This document shows, piece after piece, positions 23,327-31,952 of a DNA stretch of 64,000 nt. Made by a program: the position numbers and the translations under genes. The DNA is from Leucobacter chromiisoli (GTDB taxonomy: Bacteria; Actinomycetota; Actinomycetes; Actinomycetales; Microbacteriaceae), in NCBI RefSeq assembly GCF_016522505.1, contig NZ_JAEHOH010000020.1, forward strand, positions 1 through 64,000. The letters are read 5' to 3'. The first letter of the stretch is position 1. Each line of letters starts with the position of its first letter. The notes under the pieces were generated by a model. It was not told the origin of the DNA. It saw nothing but the letters and a program-made list of their open reading frames with translations, and did no database searches.

Positions 23327-24307
23327 CTACTTCGTCGGGGAGCGGAACTCGTCGACGTTGTCCGGCGTGATCTCCGTGGCCGGGACCGTCGTGGTCTCCA
23401 CGGACCGCCCCTCGGCCGCGTCGATGAGCAGCTGGGCGTTGCTCTCCGCCAGCTCCGAGGTCTTCGAGACGAAGGCCGTCCGCCAGATGTCGTCGCCCGT
23501 CGCGATGAGGTCGAGCACCTCGTCGGTGGCGTCCGTCGCGCCGATGAACCACTCCGGATCGTCCTGCGAGACGCCGGAGTCGACGATCGCCTGACGAGCG
23601 CCGAGGCCCATGTCCGCTCCCGCGCTCAGCACGACGCGCGTGTCCGGGTCGGCGGTCAGCTGGCTCTGCATGTTGGCGTGCCCCTCGTTGCGGTCGAGGG
23701 TCTGGAGGTCCGCCACGGTGACGTTCGCGTCGGTCTCCGCCAGGCCGTCGCGGTAGCCGCGCGCCTGCTCCTGGCCGTACGGGTTGCCGAAGTCACCGAG
23801 GATCGCGACGCCCACGTTCTCGGAGTCGTAGTTCTCGACGATCCACTCCCCCGCCGCCTTGCCGAGCTCGACGCCGCCCTCGTAGGCGGGGGTGAGGGTG
23901 GAGGCTGCGACGCCGGGCCACTCGATGATGTAGCCGACCAGCGGGATGCCGGCGGTCTCCGCCTCGGTCGTCACCCCGGCGACGAGGTTGGCGTCGAGCG
24001 GGAAGCCGCCCATGGCCTTGACGTCGCCCCTCGCGATCCAGGCCTGCCAGTCGTTGACCTGCTTCTGCGCGTCGAAGCCGGGATCGTGGGTGAGGAACTC
24101 GTACCCGGCCTCCTCGATGATGGGCTCCATGAACACGAGCTGGTCCGCCCAGACCGCGACGTCCTGCGACGGGAAGCTCCAGGCGATGGCGCCCTTGCCA
24201 TCGCCCCCGCTCTCCGGGGCGCCGGCGGCTTCCTGCGAGCTGCAGGCCCCGAGCGACAGGGCGAGCGCGGCCGCACCGGCCGCGGCGAGCAAACGTTGAG
24301 TCCGCAT
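23327..24307 (-). CDS. Periplasmic-binding-type lipoprotein of the ABC importer
   Basis: The 326-aa protein starts with a lipoprotein signal peptide (MRTQRLLAAAGAAALALSLGACSS; lipobox LGAC) and a short Gly/Ser linker. A type I binding fold of the RbsB class follows, with DVAVWADQLVFMEPIIEEAG and AILGDFGNPYGQEQARGYRDGL. ATG 24307 has CAGGAGGAAT directly upstream. It is the first gene of the importer operon, and the unusual Trp-rich start of the domain suggests a non-sugar ligand. Confidence 0.88.
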   Translation of the reverse strand: MRTQRLLAAAGAAALALSLGACSSQEAAGAPESGGDGKGAIAWSFPSQDVAVWADQLVFMEPIIEEAGYEFLTHDPGFDAQKQVNDWQAWIARGDVKAMGGFPLDANLVAGVTTEAETAGIPLVGYIIEWPGVAASTLTPAYEGGVELGKAAGEWIVENYDSENVGVAILGDFGNPYGQEQARGYRDGLAETDANVTVADLQTLDRNEGHANMQSQLTADPDTRVVLSAGADMGLGARQAIVDSGVSQDDPEWFIGATDATDEVLDLIATGDDIWRTAFVSKTSELAESNAQLLIDAAEGRSVETTTVPATEITPDNVDEFRSPTK

Positions 24308-24652
24308 GTGATTCCTCCTGAGTACGATGCACGACCGTCGTGTCGGACGGCGGAGGCCGGAATCGCGTGGGCTGCTCTGCCGGCGATCGCGGGACCTCCC
24401 CGCTGGACGGTCCAGGTACCTATCACCCCATATCCGCGGAGCGAGATCCATCGGTCAGATGGCCGATCTTTCCGACGGTCGCGGCCGAACCCGCACCGCA
24501 CGGGTCGCAGCCGCGGCCGCATCGCACGGGTCGCGGTGGCGCCCGCACCGCACGGATCGCGGCCGCATGGGTCCGCACGAGGCCGCACGAGGCCGCGCGG
24601 GGCGGCGCTCAGCACAGGCCGATCGCGGCGGCGCTCAGATCAGGCCGAGCCG
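24308..24652. repeat. Imperfect repeats in the gap between the LuxR gene and the importer
   Basis: The 327-bp gap holds near-identical 18-mers (CCGCACCGCACGGGTCGC at 24491-24508 and one-mismatch copy at 24543-24560), further CGCACGGGTCGC pieces, and CCGCACGAGG doublets. At its right end a 26-bp unit is tandemly duplicated (24601-24626 and 24627-24652); the second copy contains the LuxR stop codon. The promoter of the importer must also be here, near 24410-24480, the least GC-rich part. Confidence 0.6.
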
Positions 24653-25408
24653 CGCGCCCTCCATGGCGATGCCGACGCGGGAGCGCGTGCCGAGCTTGCG
24701 CAGGATGTTCTCGACGTGGGTCGCCACGGTGCGGCGCGACACGCACAGCTGCTCCGCGATCTCGGGGTTGCTCGCGCCCTCGGCGACGAGCCGCACGACG
24801 TGCAGCTCCCTGGGCGTGAGCCGCACACCGTCCTGCGCGGCCTTCTGCGAGAGCACGACGCCGAGGAAGGCCGAGAAGGCCTCCGCCGCCTCGAGCTGCT
24901 GATCGCCGAAGTCCGATGCGTAGGAGTTGGCGTGGATCGAGCCGATCTCCCCCAGCTGCGCGTGCAGCACCGGCAGCGAGAACCCGTTCCGATAGCCCGC
25001 CGGGGTCAGCCACATGCGCGCCGCGCTGCCCTGCGCGAACTGCCCGCCGCGCCACGTGAGCACGGCCGAATCCGCGACCACCCGGCGGTACATCGGGTCG
25101 GCGGTCACGAACGTGCTGCGCAGATGCATGAGCGCGGCGTCCTCGTACCCCTGCGCGAAGACGAAGCGGTGCCCGCGGTCGTCGTGCGGGCGGTACGTGA
25201 CCGCCAGGCCGGCGAAGACCGTGGTGCGCAGGAACGCCGATGCCGCGAGACGGATCTTCTCGGCCGGATCCTTCTCGAGGGCGAGGTCGACGAGCTCGCG
25301 GTAGGCGATCGCCGATTTCCCCCCGCCCGTCCCGTACCGTCGAGGCGGGGCGCTCCCCCGGGAGCCGGACGCGTCGACGCGATCGACGAGAGCCTCTTCG
25401 GTGCCCAT
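24635..25408 (-). CDS. LuxR-family regulator with GAF-like sensor domain
   Basis: The 257-aa protein has a sensor part (residues 25-185: FAGLAVTYRPHD, RFVFAQGYED, ...LPVLHAQLGEIGSIHANSY) like GAF domains. It ends in a LuxR DNA-binding domain (LTPRELHVVRLVAEGASNPEIAEQLCVSRRTVATHVENILRKL). ATG 25408 has CGAGGAGAAT upstream, so the earlier in-frame ATG 25432 is not used. It lies upstream of the ABC operon in the same direction and may control it. Confidence 0.82.
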   Translation of the reverse strand: MGTEEALVDRVDASGSRGSAPPRRYGTGGGKSAIAYRELVDLALEKDPAEKIRLAASAFLRTTVFAGLAVTYRPHDDRGHRFVFAQGYEDAALMHLRSTFVTADPMYRRVVADSAVLTWRGGQFAQGSAARMWLTPAGYRNGFSLPVLHAQLGEIGSIHANSYASDFGDQQLEAAEAFSAFLGVVLSQKAAQDGVRLTPRELHVVRLVAEGASNPEIAEQLCVSRRTVATHVENILRKLGTRSRVGIAMEGARLGLI

Positions 25409-25555
25409 GGATTCTCCTCGTTGGGAATGCATGCCCGGCGGTGACGCCCGGGGACGGATGCCGGCGGCGCATCCCCACCGGCGGTGATGCGATGCTATGC
25501 GGCCGAACCTGACATATAGTAGCGCCGGTTCGCCCAGCAGGCCAGCCGCCCGCCG

Positions 25556-27049
25556 TTAGCCCCGCTGGTGCTCCGGCTGCCGCTCGGCCTCGGCCACCGC
25601 CTCCTCCTCGAGGGCGAGCGCCCGCTCCGACGTTCCGGCGGTCCACCCCGCCAGCGCCCATCCGACGAGCGCGACGATGGGCACGATCCCGAGGATGATC
25701 ACCGACGTCGCGACGTCCGCGTCAGCGAGAACGTCGAAGTTCACCACGATCAGGGCCAGGAACCCGGCCATGAGCACCGCGGACAGCAGCGGCATGACGA
25801 CGGTGTTCCAGGGCCGGCGGTCGGCCCGCGTCCTGCGGAAGAAGGCGAAGATCGCGAGAGAGGTGACCACGTAGAGCGTCACGAGGGCGGCCACTCCGAG
25901 CCCCGACAGCCAGCCGAAGAGCGTGGTCATCGGGTGGAGTCCGAGCAGCGCGAACGGCGTCACCGTCAGGAAGGCCAGTACGGTCTGTACCCGGGCGGCC
26001 GTCCCCGGCGCCTGGAAGCGATTGGTCCGCGCCAGGCCACGAGGCAGGATCCCGCGCCGGGCCATCGAGTGCAGGTAGCGATTGATGATGTTGTGGAACG
26101 CGAGGAGCGCGGCGATGAGGGAGGTGACGAGGAGTACGCTGGCCACCGGGGCGGCCCAGGGACCGAGCACCGCGCTGAGCGGGGCCGTGACGAACCCGGC
26201 GGGATCGCCCTGGATCGCCTCGACGGCCGCGCCCATCACCTGCGAGGGGCCGTAGTAGACCACGACCGTCCAGATGAGGAAGGTGAGGAGCAGCGAGATG
26301 AAGGCCACGGAGATGTAGGTGGCGCGGGGCACCGTGCGCTTCGCATCCTTGGCCTCCGCCGCGTAGAGGGTCGTCGACTCGAAGCCGAACATCGAGGCGA
26401 TGGCGAACATGATCGCGATGCCGGGAGCCCCGGTCATGAAGGCCTGCGGGCTGAAGCTCGCCGCGACGTCGATCCCCTCTGCGGCGTGGTCGCCGACGAA
26501 GACGCCCACGGCGAAGGCGACGAGGATCAGCACCTCGAGCGCGACGAGCACGATCAGCACGTTCGCGCCCATCTTCACGTTCCTCTCGCCGAGGATCAGG
26601 ATGACGACGAGCGTCACCGCGAAGATCGCCCACCACGGCACCCCGATGCCGAAGAACTCCTGCAGCATGCCCGACGTCGTGACGCTGACGAGCCCGTACA
26701 TCGCCGCCTGGATGCCGCTGTAGGTGAGCAGGGCCAGCCACGCCGACACGACCCCCGCACGGTACCCGAGGCCCGCCTCGACGAGGGAGGAGAACCCTCC
26801 GTGGCTCGGCACGTAGCGAGTCATCGTCGTGAATCCCACGGAGAAGACCAGCATGACGAGGCCCACCACGACGTAGGTCGGGGGGAACCCGGCGCCGTTG
26901 CCCAGCGCGATGGCGATCGCCGACACCCCCACGATCCCGGTGAGCGGCGCCTGCGCCGAGAGGACGAAGAACACGATGTCGAACACCCCCACGGCGTTCT
27001 TCTTCAGCCCGGTCTGCGGGGCACGGGTCGTGGTCGAGTCGTTGGTCAT
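25556..27049 (-). CDS. APC-family amino acid/amine permease
   Basis: The 497-aa protein has about 12-14 helices and the APC motifs GVFDIVFFVLSAQAPLTGIVG in TM1, GFTTMTRYVPSHGGFSSLVEAGLG, and the conserved FGFESTTLYAAEAKDAKRTVPRA after TM6. The C-terminal Glu-rich tail is soluble. ATG 27049 sits 9 nt from AAGGA; ATG 27058 would be too close to it. Its 17-bp upstream box (27185-27201) also occurs by the aldehyde dehydrogenase and IclR genes, suggesting it imports an amine or amino acid for the same pathway. Confidence 0.87.
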   Translation of the reverse strand: MTNDSTTTRAPQTGLKKNAVGVFDIVFFVLSAQAPLTGIVGVSAIAIALGNGAGFPPTYVVVGLVMLVFSVGFTTMTRYVPSHGGFSSLVEAGLGYRAGVVSAWLALLTYSGIQAAMYGLVSVTTSGMLQEFFGIGVPWWAIFAVTLVVILILGERNVKMGANVLIVLVALEVLILVAFAVGVFVGDHAAEGIDVAASFSPQAFMTGAPGIAIMFAIASMFGFESTTLYAAEAKDAKRTVPRATYISVAFISLLLTFLIWTVVVYYGPSQVMGAAVEAIQGDPAGFVTAPLSAVLGPWAAPVASVLLVTSLIAALLAFHNIINRYLHSMARRGILPRGLARTNRFQAPGTAARVQTVLAFLTVTPFALLGLHPMTTLFGWLSGLGVAALVTLYVVTSLAIFAFFRRTRADRRPWNTVVMPLLSAVLMAGFLALIVVNFDVLADADVATSVIILGIVPIVALVGWALAGWTAGTSERALALEEEAVAEAERQPEHQRG

Positions 27050-27184
27050 AGTCTGCATTCCTTTTCTGCAAGCGGCTCCGTCGCCGCTCCCGTTCTCGCA
27101 CCGCGGAGATGGGTGGCCCCCGTCCCTGGATCGGCGGGGCCCCACACCGAGGTTCGACGCGGGGACGCGAAGATTCAACGCACC

Positions 27185-27201
27185 GGTTCTGTCACCGGAC
27201 C
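27185..27201. promoter_or_regulatory. IclR-like 17-bp box, copy 1
   Basis: GGTTCTGTCACCGGACC is nearly the same as the boxes at 35098 and 50050, which differ at one and three positions. The outer GGT/ACC and GGTTC/GGACC arms are partly palindromic. It lies about 136 nt upstream of the APC permease start. Confidence 0.5.
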
Positions 27202-27228
27202 GGCCGCCCGCCGACCGGCGGCGCTCCG

Positions 27229-29550
27229 TCAGTCGGCGAGCACGGCGGCGGCGCGCCCGACCGCGCGGATGATCGACGGATCGTACGCCGAGCGCGCACC
27301 CGGCACGACCCGCACTCCGCGCAGCACCCCTCCTCCGAACCGGAACGGGCCCCTCCGCTCGCGCAGGTCCCAGTCGACGGGGCTGCCGTAGTCGTAGCCG
27401 ACGCTGATGCCGGTGAACGGCGCCATCCCCATGAGCATCGGCACCTCGGCGATCTCGGCGACGGCCCGGCCGTCGTGCTCGAGGAGCACGCGGCAGCGCA
27501 GCCCGTCGAGCTCCTCCACCGCCAGACGGAGGCGCTGCTCCCCGGACGGGAGCGCTGCCGCCGCGCGATCCCGGTGCATCGCGCCGTAGGCGTTGTAGGA
27601 GAGGAGCGGGACGCCGCCGTCGAGGGCCGCCAGGTAGCCGCCGCCCTGATCGCCGTGGGCCACGAGCACCCCCTCCGCCCCCTCGCCCACGAGCACGTCG
27701 ATCTCCATCTCGAACGACTTCAGCACCGTGAGCTGCGCCGAGCGGTAGCGCTCGAGCGGAGGCCCGTAGGGCGGCAGCGAGACGGGCTCGGCGAGCGCGA
27801 GCTCCGTCTCGGGACGCGTGCGGTGCATCGTGCCGTCGTCGTCGAGGGGGAAGACCGTGTTGCGCCAGGCCTCGCTCCGCCAGCGCTCGGCGAGGCGCCG
27901 GGTCCGCTCGGGCAGCTCCGCGGCGCGGTCGCTCGCCTCGGTCGGGTCCTCAGCGAGGTGGTAGAGCTCCCATCGGCCGCCGGCCGCGCCCTCCTCGCGG
28001 TCCGGCGGCTCGGGGGCGACCGCCTTCCACTCCCCCTCGACGAGGGCCCGCGAGCCCAGGCACTCGAAGTGCTGCAGATCGCGTCCCGGCGCGTCGGGGT
28101 CGCCCAGCACCCCCGCGATGCTCGCACCGTCGAACTCCTCGGCGGCGAGCCCGCACCGCTCGGTCAGCGCCGGCACCCCGGCGAGGTCGAGGAGCGTCGG
28201 CGTGAGGTCGGAGACGAACACGAACTGATCCCGCAGCCCGCGCAGGCGCTGAGGAGCGGCGGGCCACGACATCACGAGCGGCGCGTGCACGCCCCCCTCG
28301 TAGGTCGACGACTTGAAGGAGCGGAAGGGCGTGTTCGAGACCCGCGCCCAGCCCGCGGGATACTGGCTGAACACCTGAGGGCCGCCGATCGCCGCGATCT
28401 CCCGCGGGACGTCGCGCACCCAGTCCTCGGAGAGGCCGGCGATCTGGGCGAACTGGGCGAAGTAGCTGCGCGTGCCGCGGGGCCCGCCCTCCGCGGTGCC
28501 GCCGTTGTCGCTGGTGAGCACGACGATCGTGTTCTCCCGCTCCCCCAGCAGCTCCAGGTGCGCGAGCAGCCGCCCGACGCTCTCGTCGACCTCGGAGACG
28601 GCCGCGGCGTAGACCTCCATGTGGCGCGCGAACAGCGCTCGATCCTCGTCGCTCAGGCGATCCCAGCTCGGGATGCGGTCGTCGTCGGCGATGGCCCCCG
28701 TCGGCAGCTCCGCGTTCTCCGGCACGATGCCGAGCTCGCGCTGACGGGCGAAGCGCTCCTCGCGCACGGCGTTCCAGCCCGCCTCGTAGCGTCCGCGGAA
28801 TCGGGAGATGTCCGCCTCCTTCGCCTGGATCGGGCCGTGGACGGAGGTGTGCGCGTAGTAGAGCAGGAAGGGGCGTTCCCGGTCGCTGGCCCGCAGCTGA
28901 TCGATCATCGACAGGGCCTCGTCGGTCAGCTGATCCGTGAGGAAGTAGCCGTCGGGGAACTCGGGGACGTCGACCACCGAGTTGTCGCGGACGAGCCGAT
29001 GGGGGTGGTGCAGCGAGGTGAAGCCGTCCATGCTCCCGAAGTAGCGGTCGAAGCCGCGCTGCAGCGGCCACGAGCTCTTCTCGGCGCCGTCGTGCAGTCG
29101 CGATTCGACCGTCAGGTGCCACTTGCCCACCATGAACGTCGCGTATCCGGCGGCGCGCAGCGACTCGGCGAGCGTCGGCGCCCCCGCGGGCAGCTCTCCC
29201 GCGAAACCGGGATAGCCCGGGTCGGTGTGGGCGACGAAGCCGAACCCCGCGCGGTGGGGGTTCAGACCGGTGAGCAGCGAGGCCCTCGCCGGAGAGCACA
29301 TGGGCGCCGTGCGGTAGTTGGTGAAGACCCAGCCGCCCGCGGCCAGCGCGTCGATGTGCGGCGTGTCGATCTCGCTGCCGAAGGGGCCGAGGTCGCTGAA
29401 CCCCAGGTCGTCGACGAGCATCACCACGATGTTCGGGGCCCCGGGAGGGGTCGGGGCCCCGGGGCGCCACCAGGGCTCCGCGTCGGAGACGAACTCCGAC
29501 GCCCGCCCGCCGAACCCCTCGTAGCCGCGGGCGAAGGGCGGCGCCGTCAC
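27229..29550 (-). CDS. Type I arylsulfatase
   Basis: The 773-aa protein has the alkaline-phosphatase-fold sulfatase core. It opens with NIVVMLVDDLGFSDLGPFG (metal Asp pair, near 42). The MCSPARASLLTG signature follows near residue 84, where the Cys becomes formylglycine, and then KWHL. Further on are YFLTDQLTDEALSMID and VVLTSDNGG with the last metal ligands (near 345). There is no signal peptide, so it is cytosolic. GTG 29550 overlaps the ATPase stop of the importer. It should release sulfate from an imported sulfate ester. Confidence 0.92.
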   Translation of the reverse strand: MTAPPFARGYEGFGGRASEFVSDAEPWWRPGAPTPPGAPNIVVMLVDDLGFSDLGPFGSEIDTPHIDALAAGGWVFTNYRTAPMCSPARASLLTGLNPHRAGFGFVAHTDPGYPGFAGELPAGAPTLAESLRAAGYATFMVGKWHLTVESRLHDGAEKSSWPLQRGFDRYFGSMDGFTSLHHPHRLVRDNSVVDVPEFPDGYFLTDQLTDEALSMIDQLRASDRERPFLLYYAHTSVHGPIQAKEADISRFRGRYEAGWNAVREERFARQRELGIVPENAELPTGAIADDDRIPSWDRLSDEDRALFARHMEVYAAAVSEVDESVGRLLAHLELLGERENTIVVLTSDNGGTAEGGPRGTRSYFAQFAQIAGLSEDWVRDVPREIAAIGGPQVFSQYPAGWARVSNTPFRSFKSSTYEGGVHAPLVMSWPAAPQRLRGLRDQFVFVSDLTPTLLDLAGVPALTERCGLAAEEFDGASIAGVLGDPDAPGRDLQHFECLGSRALVEGEWKAVAPEPPDREEGAAGGRWELYHLAEDPTEASDRAAELPERTRRLAERWRSEAWRNTVFPLDDDGTMHRTRPETELALAEPVSLPPYGPPLERYRSAQLTVLKSFEMEIDVLVGEGAEGVLVAHGDQGGGYLAALDGGVPLLSYNAYGAMHRDRAAAALPSGEQRLRLAVEELDGLRCRVLLEHDGRAVAEIAEVPMLMGMAPFTGISVGYDYGSPVDWDLRERRGPFRFGGGVLRGVRVVPGARSAYDPSIIRAVGRAAAVLAD

Positions 29551-30338
29551 CTCGTCCCCCTGATGAGTTCGAGGATCTCGGTGCGTCGGGCCGAGAACTC
29601 CGGCAGCGACCGCGTGACCAGTTGGTCCCGCGCGCCGTCGAAGGCGATCTCGATGGTGCGCGTCACGCGCGCCGGCCGTTCCCCCAGCACGACGACCCGG
29701 TCGGAGAGGTACACGGCCTCGTCGATGTCGTGGGTGACGACGACGATGGTCATGCCGAACTCCTCGCGGATGCGCAGGCACAGATCCTCGAGCTCGAAGC
29801 GCGTCTGCGCGTCCACCGACGCGAACGGCTCGTCCATCACGAGCACCTCGGGCCGGTAGGCGATGGCGCGGGCGATCGCGACGCGCTGCTGCATGCCGCC
29901 CGAGAGCTGCCAGGGGTGCTTGCCCGCGACCTCGCCGAGCCCCACCGCCTGCAGCGCGGAGGCGACGCGCCCCTCCCGTTCGTCCCGCGGCAACCGCAGG
30001 TGCTTCAACGGCAGGGCGACGTTCTTCCCGACGGTGAGCCAGGGCATGAGCGAGCGCGTGTACTCCTGGAACACCAGCGCCATCTCCTGGGGCGGCCCCT
30101 CGATCGGGCGGCCGTCGATGAGGGCGTCCCCGGCGCTGATGCTCTGCAGACCGGTGAGGCACTTCAGCAGCGTCGTCTTGCCGATGCCGGAGGGGCCGAC
30201 GACGCAGACGATCTCGGCGGCGTGGACGTCGAAGGTGAGGTCGGCGATGACGGGGATCTCCGCCGCCCCCGTCGAGTAGCTCTTGGCGAGCCCGCGCACG
30301 CTGAGACGGGCGGGCGCGGGGGCGAGGGTGGTGGTCAT
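29547..30338 (-). CDS. ABC importer ATPase, SsuB/TauB type
   Basis: The 263-aa protein has Walker A GPSGIGKTT (near 48), the Q loop, LSGGMQQR signature, VLVMDEPFASVD (Walker B) and THDIDEAVYLSDR, all typical of nitrate/sulfonate/taurine importers. It is coupled to the sulfatase (GTGA) and to its permease (ATGA). Confidence 0.92.
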   Translation of the reverse strand: MTTTLAPAPARLSVRGLAKSYSTGAAEIPVIADLTFDVHAAEIVCVVGPSGIGKTTLLKCLTGLQSISAGDALIDGRPIEGPPQEMALVFQEYTRSLMPWLTVGKNVALPLKHLRLPRDEREGRVASALQAVGLGEVAGKHPWQLSGGMQQRVAIARAIAYRPEVLVMDEPFASVDAQTRFELEDLCLRIREEFGMTIVVVTHDIDEAVYLSDRVVVLGERPARVTRTIEIAFDGARDQLVTRSLPEFSARRTEILELIRGTR

Positions 30339-31171
30339 GAGTTCTTCTCCTGCTCCTGGGAGGCGATGTACCAGCGCAGCACGCGGCGCCGGAAGACGGT
30401 GAACAGCGCGGTCGAGAGGTATCCGATCACGCCGAGCAGCAGGATCCCCGCCCACATGTCGGCGATGGCGAAGGACTGCTGCGCGAGCAGCGTCGCGGCC
30501 CCCAGGCCCGTCGAGGATCCCAGCATCTCGCTGGCGATCATCACCACGAACGCGGTGATGAGGCTGACCTGGACGCCCGAGAGGATGCGCGGACCCGCGG
30601 CGGGCAGCACGACCTGGAGGAGCCGCTCGGAGCCGCTCAGTCGGTACACGCGCCCCACCATGCCGAGCGTGGGGTCCGCGCCGCGGATGCCGTCGATGGT
30701 CGAGATCAGCACCGGGAAGACCGAGGCGATCGTGATCGAGAGGATGCGGGTCTCGTTGCCGAAGCCGATGAGCGAGACGAAGATCGGGACGAGGGCGACG
30801 GGCGGGATCGCCCGGAAGAAGTGCAGGGTGGGCTCGAGGAGCCACGACAGCGGGCGCACGAGGCCGAGCGCCGCTCCCAGCACGAGGCCGATCAGGCAGG
30901 CCAGTGCGAACGAGAGCGCGAGGTTGCCGACGGAGGAGGCGACGTCCGCGATGAAGCGCGGCGTGCCCAGCAGTTGGACCAGGCGCTCGAGGATGACGCG
31001 CAGCGGCGGGAAGAAGGCGTTGGTGGACGAGGCCGAGGCGAACCACCACACCGCGACGAGCGCGACGGGCACCGCGAGCTCGACGCCGATGAGCACGCCC
31101 TTGGGCAGGCCGCTGCGGCGCTGTCTGCGGGCCGTGCGCGTGCGGAGCGGGATGCTCGAGGTGAGCGTCAT
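30335..31171 (-). CDS. ABC importer permease 1, SsuC/TauC type
   Basis: The 278-aa protein has six helices after a basic N terminus (TRTARRQRRSG) and carries the EAA loop (YRLSGSERLLQVVLPAAGPRILSG) that docks on the ATPase. It pairs with permease 2, to form a heterodimeric channel, which is unusual because most Ssu systems use one permease gene. Confidence 0.9.
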   Translation of the reverse strand: MTLTSSIPLRTRTARRQRRSGLPKGVLIGVELAVPVALVAVWWFASASSTNAFFPPLRVILERLVQLLGTPRFIADVASSVGNLALSFALACLIGLVLGAALGLVRPLSWLLEPTLHFFRAIPPVALVPIFVSLIGFGNETRILSITIASVFPVLISTIDGIRGADPTLGMVGRVYRLSGSERLLQVVLPAAGPRILSGVQVSLITAFVVMIASEMLGSSTGLGAATLLAQQSFAIADMWAGILLLGVIGYLSTALFTVFRRRVLRWYIASQEQEKNS

Positions 31172-31172
31172 G

Positions 31173-31952
31173 TCAGTGCGCCTCCTTCCGGTACTGCGGG
31201 TGCCAGTGCAGCAGCGAGCGCTCGCCCCACTGGCTCAGGCCCTGCACGATCAGGCCGAGGGCCCCGAGGATCAGGACGTTCGCGAACAGCGCCTCGCGAT
31301 CGCCCCCGATCTGGGCGAGCAGGAGGCTCTGGCCGAGACCGGGTCCGCCTCCGAGCAGACCGGCGACGACGGCCACGATGAGCGCCGTCGGGGCGCACAC
31401 CCGCACGGCTGTGCCGATGTAGGGCAGCGCACTGGGCAGCACGATCCGGCAGAGGATCTCGCCGCGCCCCATCCCGAAGGACCGCGCGGTGGCGCGGGCG
31501 ACGGGATCGGTGTCGAACACGCCGGCCGCGGTCTGCACCGCGATCGCCACGAAGCAGCCGAAGAAGACCAGGAAGACGCCCATGTCGACGGTGGGCCCGA
31601 GCACCAGCACGGCGATGGGCAGCACGACGATCGGCGGGATCGGCTTGAGGAACTCGAACGGCACGCGGGTCGCATGCAGGGCGAGGGGCGACACGCCGAC
31701 TCCGATGCCCAGGGCGACGCCCAGCACCACCGCGAGCACGAGCCCGCCGAGGGCCATGAGCAGCGTGGCGCCGATCGCCTGCCAGAGCGCGGCGGTGCCG
31801 AGCAGCCCGGCGGCGGCGGCGAGCGCCGCGCTCGCCGGGGGCAGGGCGCTCCCGGTCGCGCCCGGGGCCGTTGCGACGATCTGCCACGCCCCGAGCGACG
31901 CCGCGACCCCGAGACCGCCGAGGGCGTACTGCAGGATGCGGGACCGCCTCAT
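31173..31952 (-). CDS. ABC importer permease 2, SsuC/TauC type
   Basis: The 259-aa protein has six helices with LKPIPPIVVLPIAVLVLG and the EAA loop (ARSFGMGRGEILCRIVLPSALPYIG). It starts 4 nt inside the end of the binding-protein gene and stops 2 nt before permease 1. See permease 1 for the pairing. Confidence 0.9.
   Translation of the reverse strand: MRRSRILQYALGGLGVAASLGAWQIVATAPGATGSALPPASAALAAAAGLLGTAALWQAIGATLLMALGGLVLAVVLGVALGIGVGVSPLALHATRVPFEFLKPIPPIVVLPIAVLVLGPTVDMGVFLVFFGCFVAIAVQTAAGVFDTDPVARATARSFGMGRGEILCRIVLPSALPYIGTAVRVCAPTALIVAVVAGLLGGGPGLGQSLLLAQIGGDREALFANVLILGALGLIVQGLSQWGERSLLHWHPQYRKEAH

Noticed and set aside
20778..23552. 924-codon minus-strand frame joining the permease to an upstream region
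   Set aside because: The part before the permease is out of frame with the RbsA-type ATPase, which has all its motifs in another frame.
24491..24600. CRISPR array
   Set aside because: Repeats are short, imperfect and irregularly spaced, with no unique spacers of equal length and no cas genes.
21866..25444. 1192-codon open frame on the plus strand over the ABC importer and LuxR genes
   Set aside because: High-GC antisense shadow. The minus strand carries full-length family members with motifs, ribosome sites and operon spacing.
27109..29859. 916-codon plus-strand frame over the sulfatase gene
   Set aside because: Antisense to a sulfatase with intact signature. Its composition (Arg, His, Gly rich) is that of a shadow frame.
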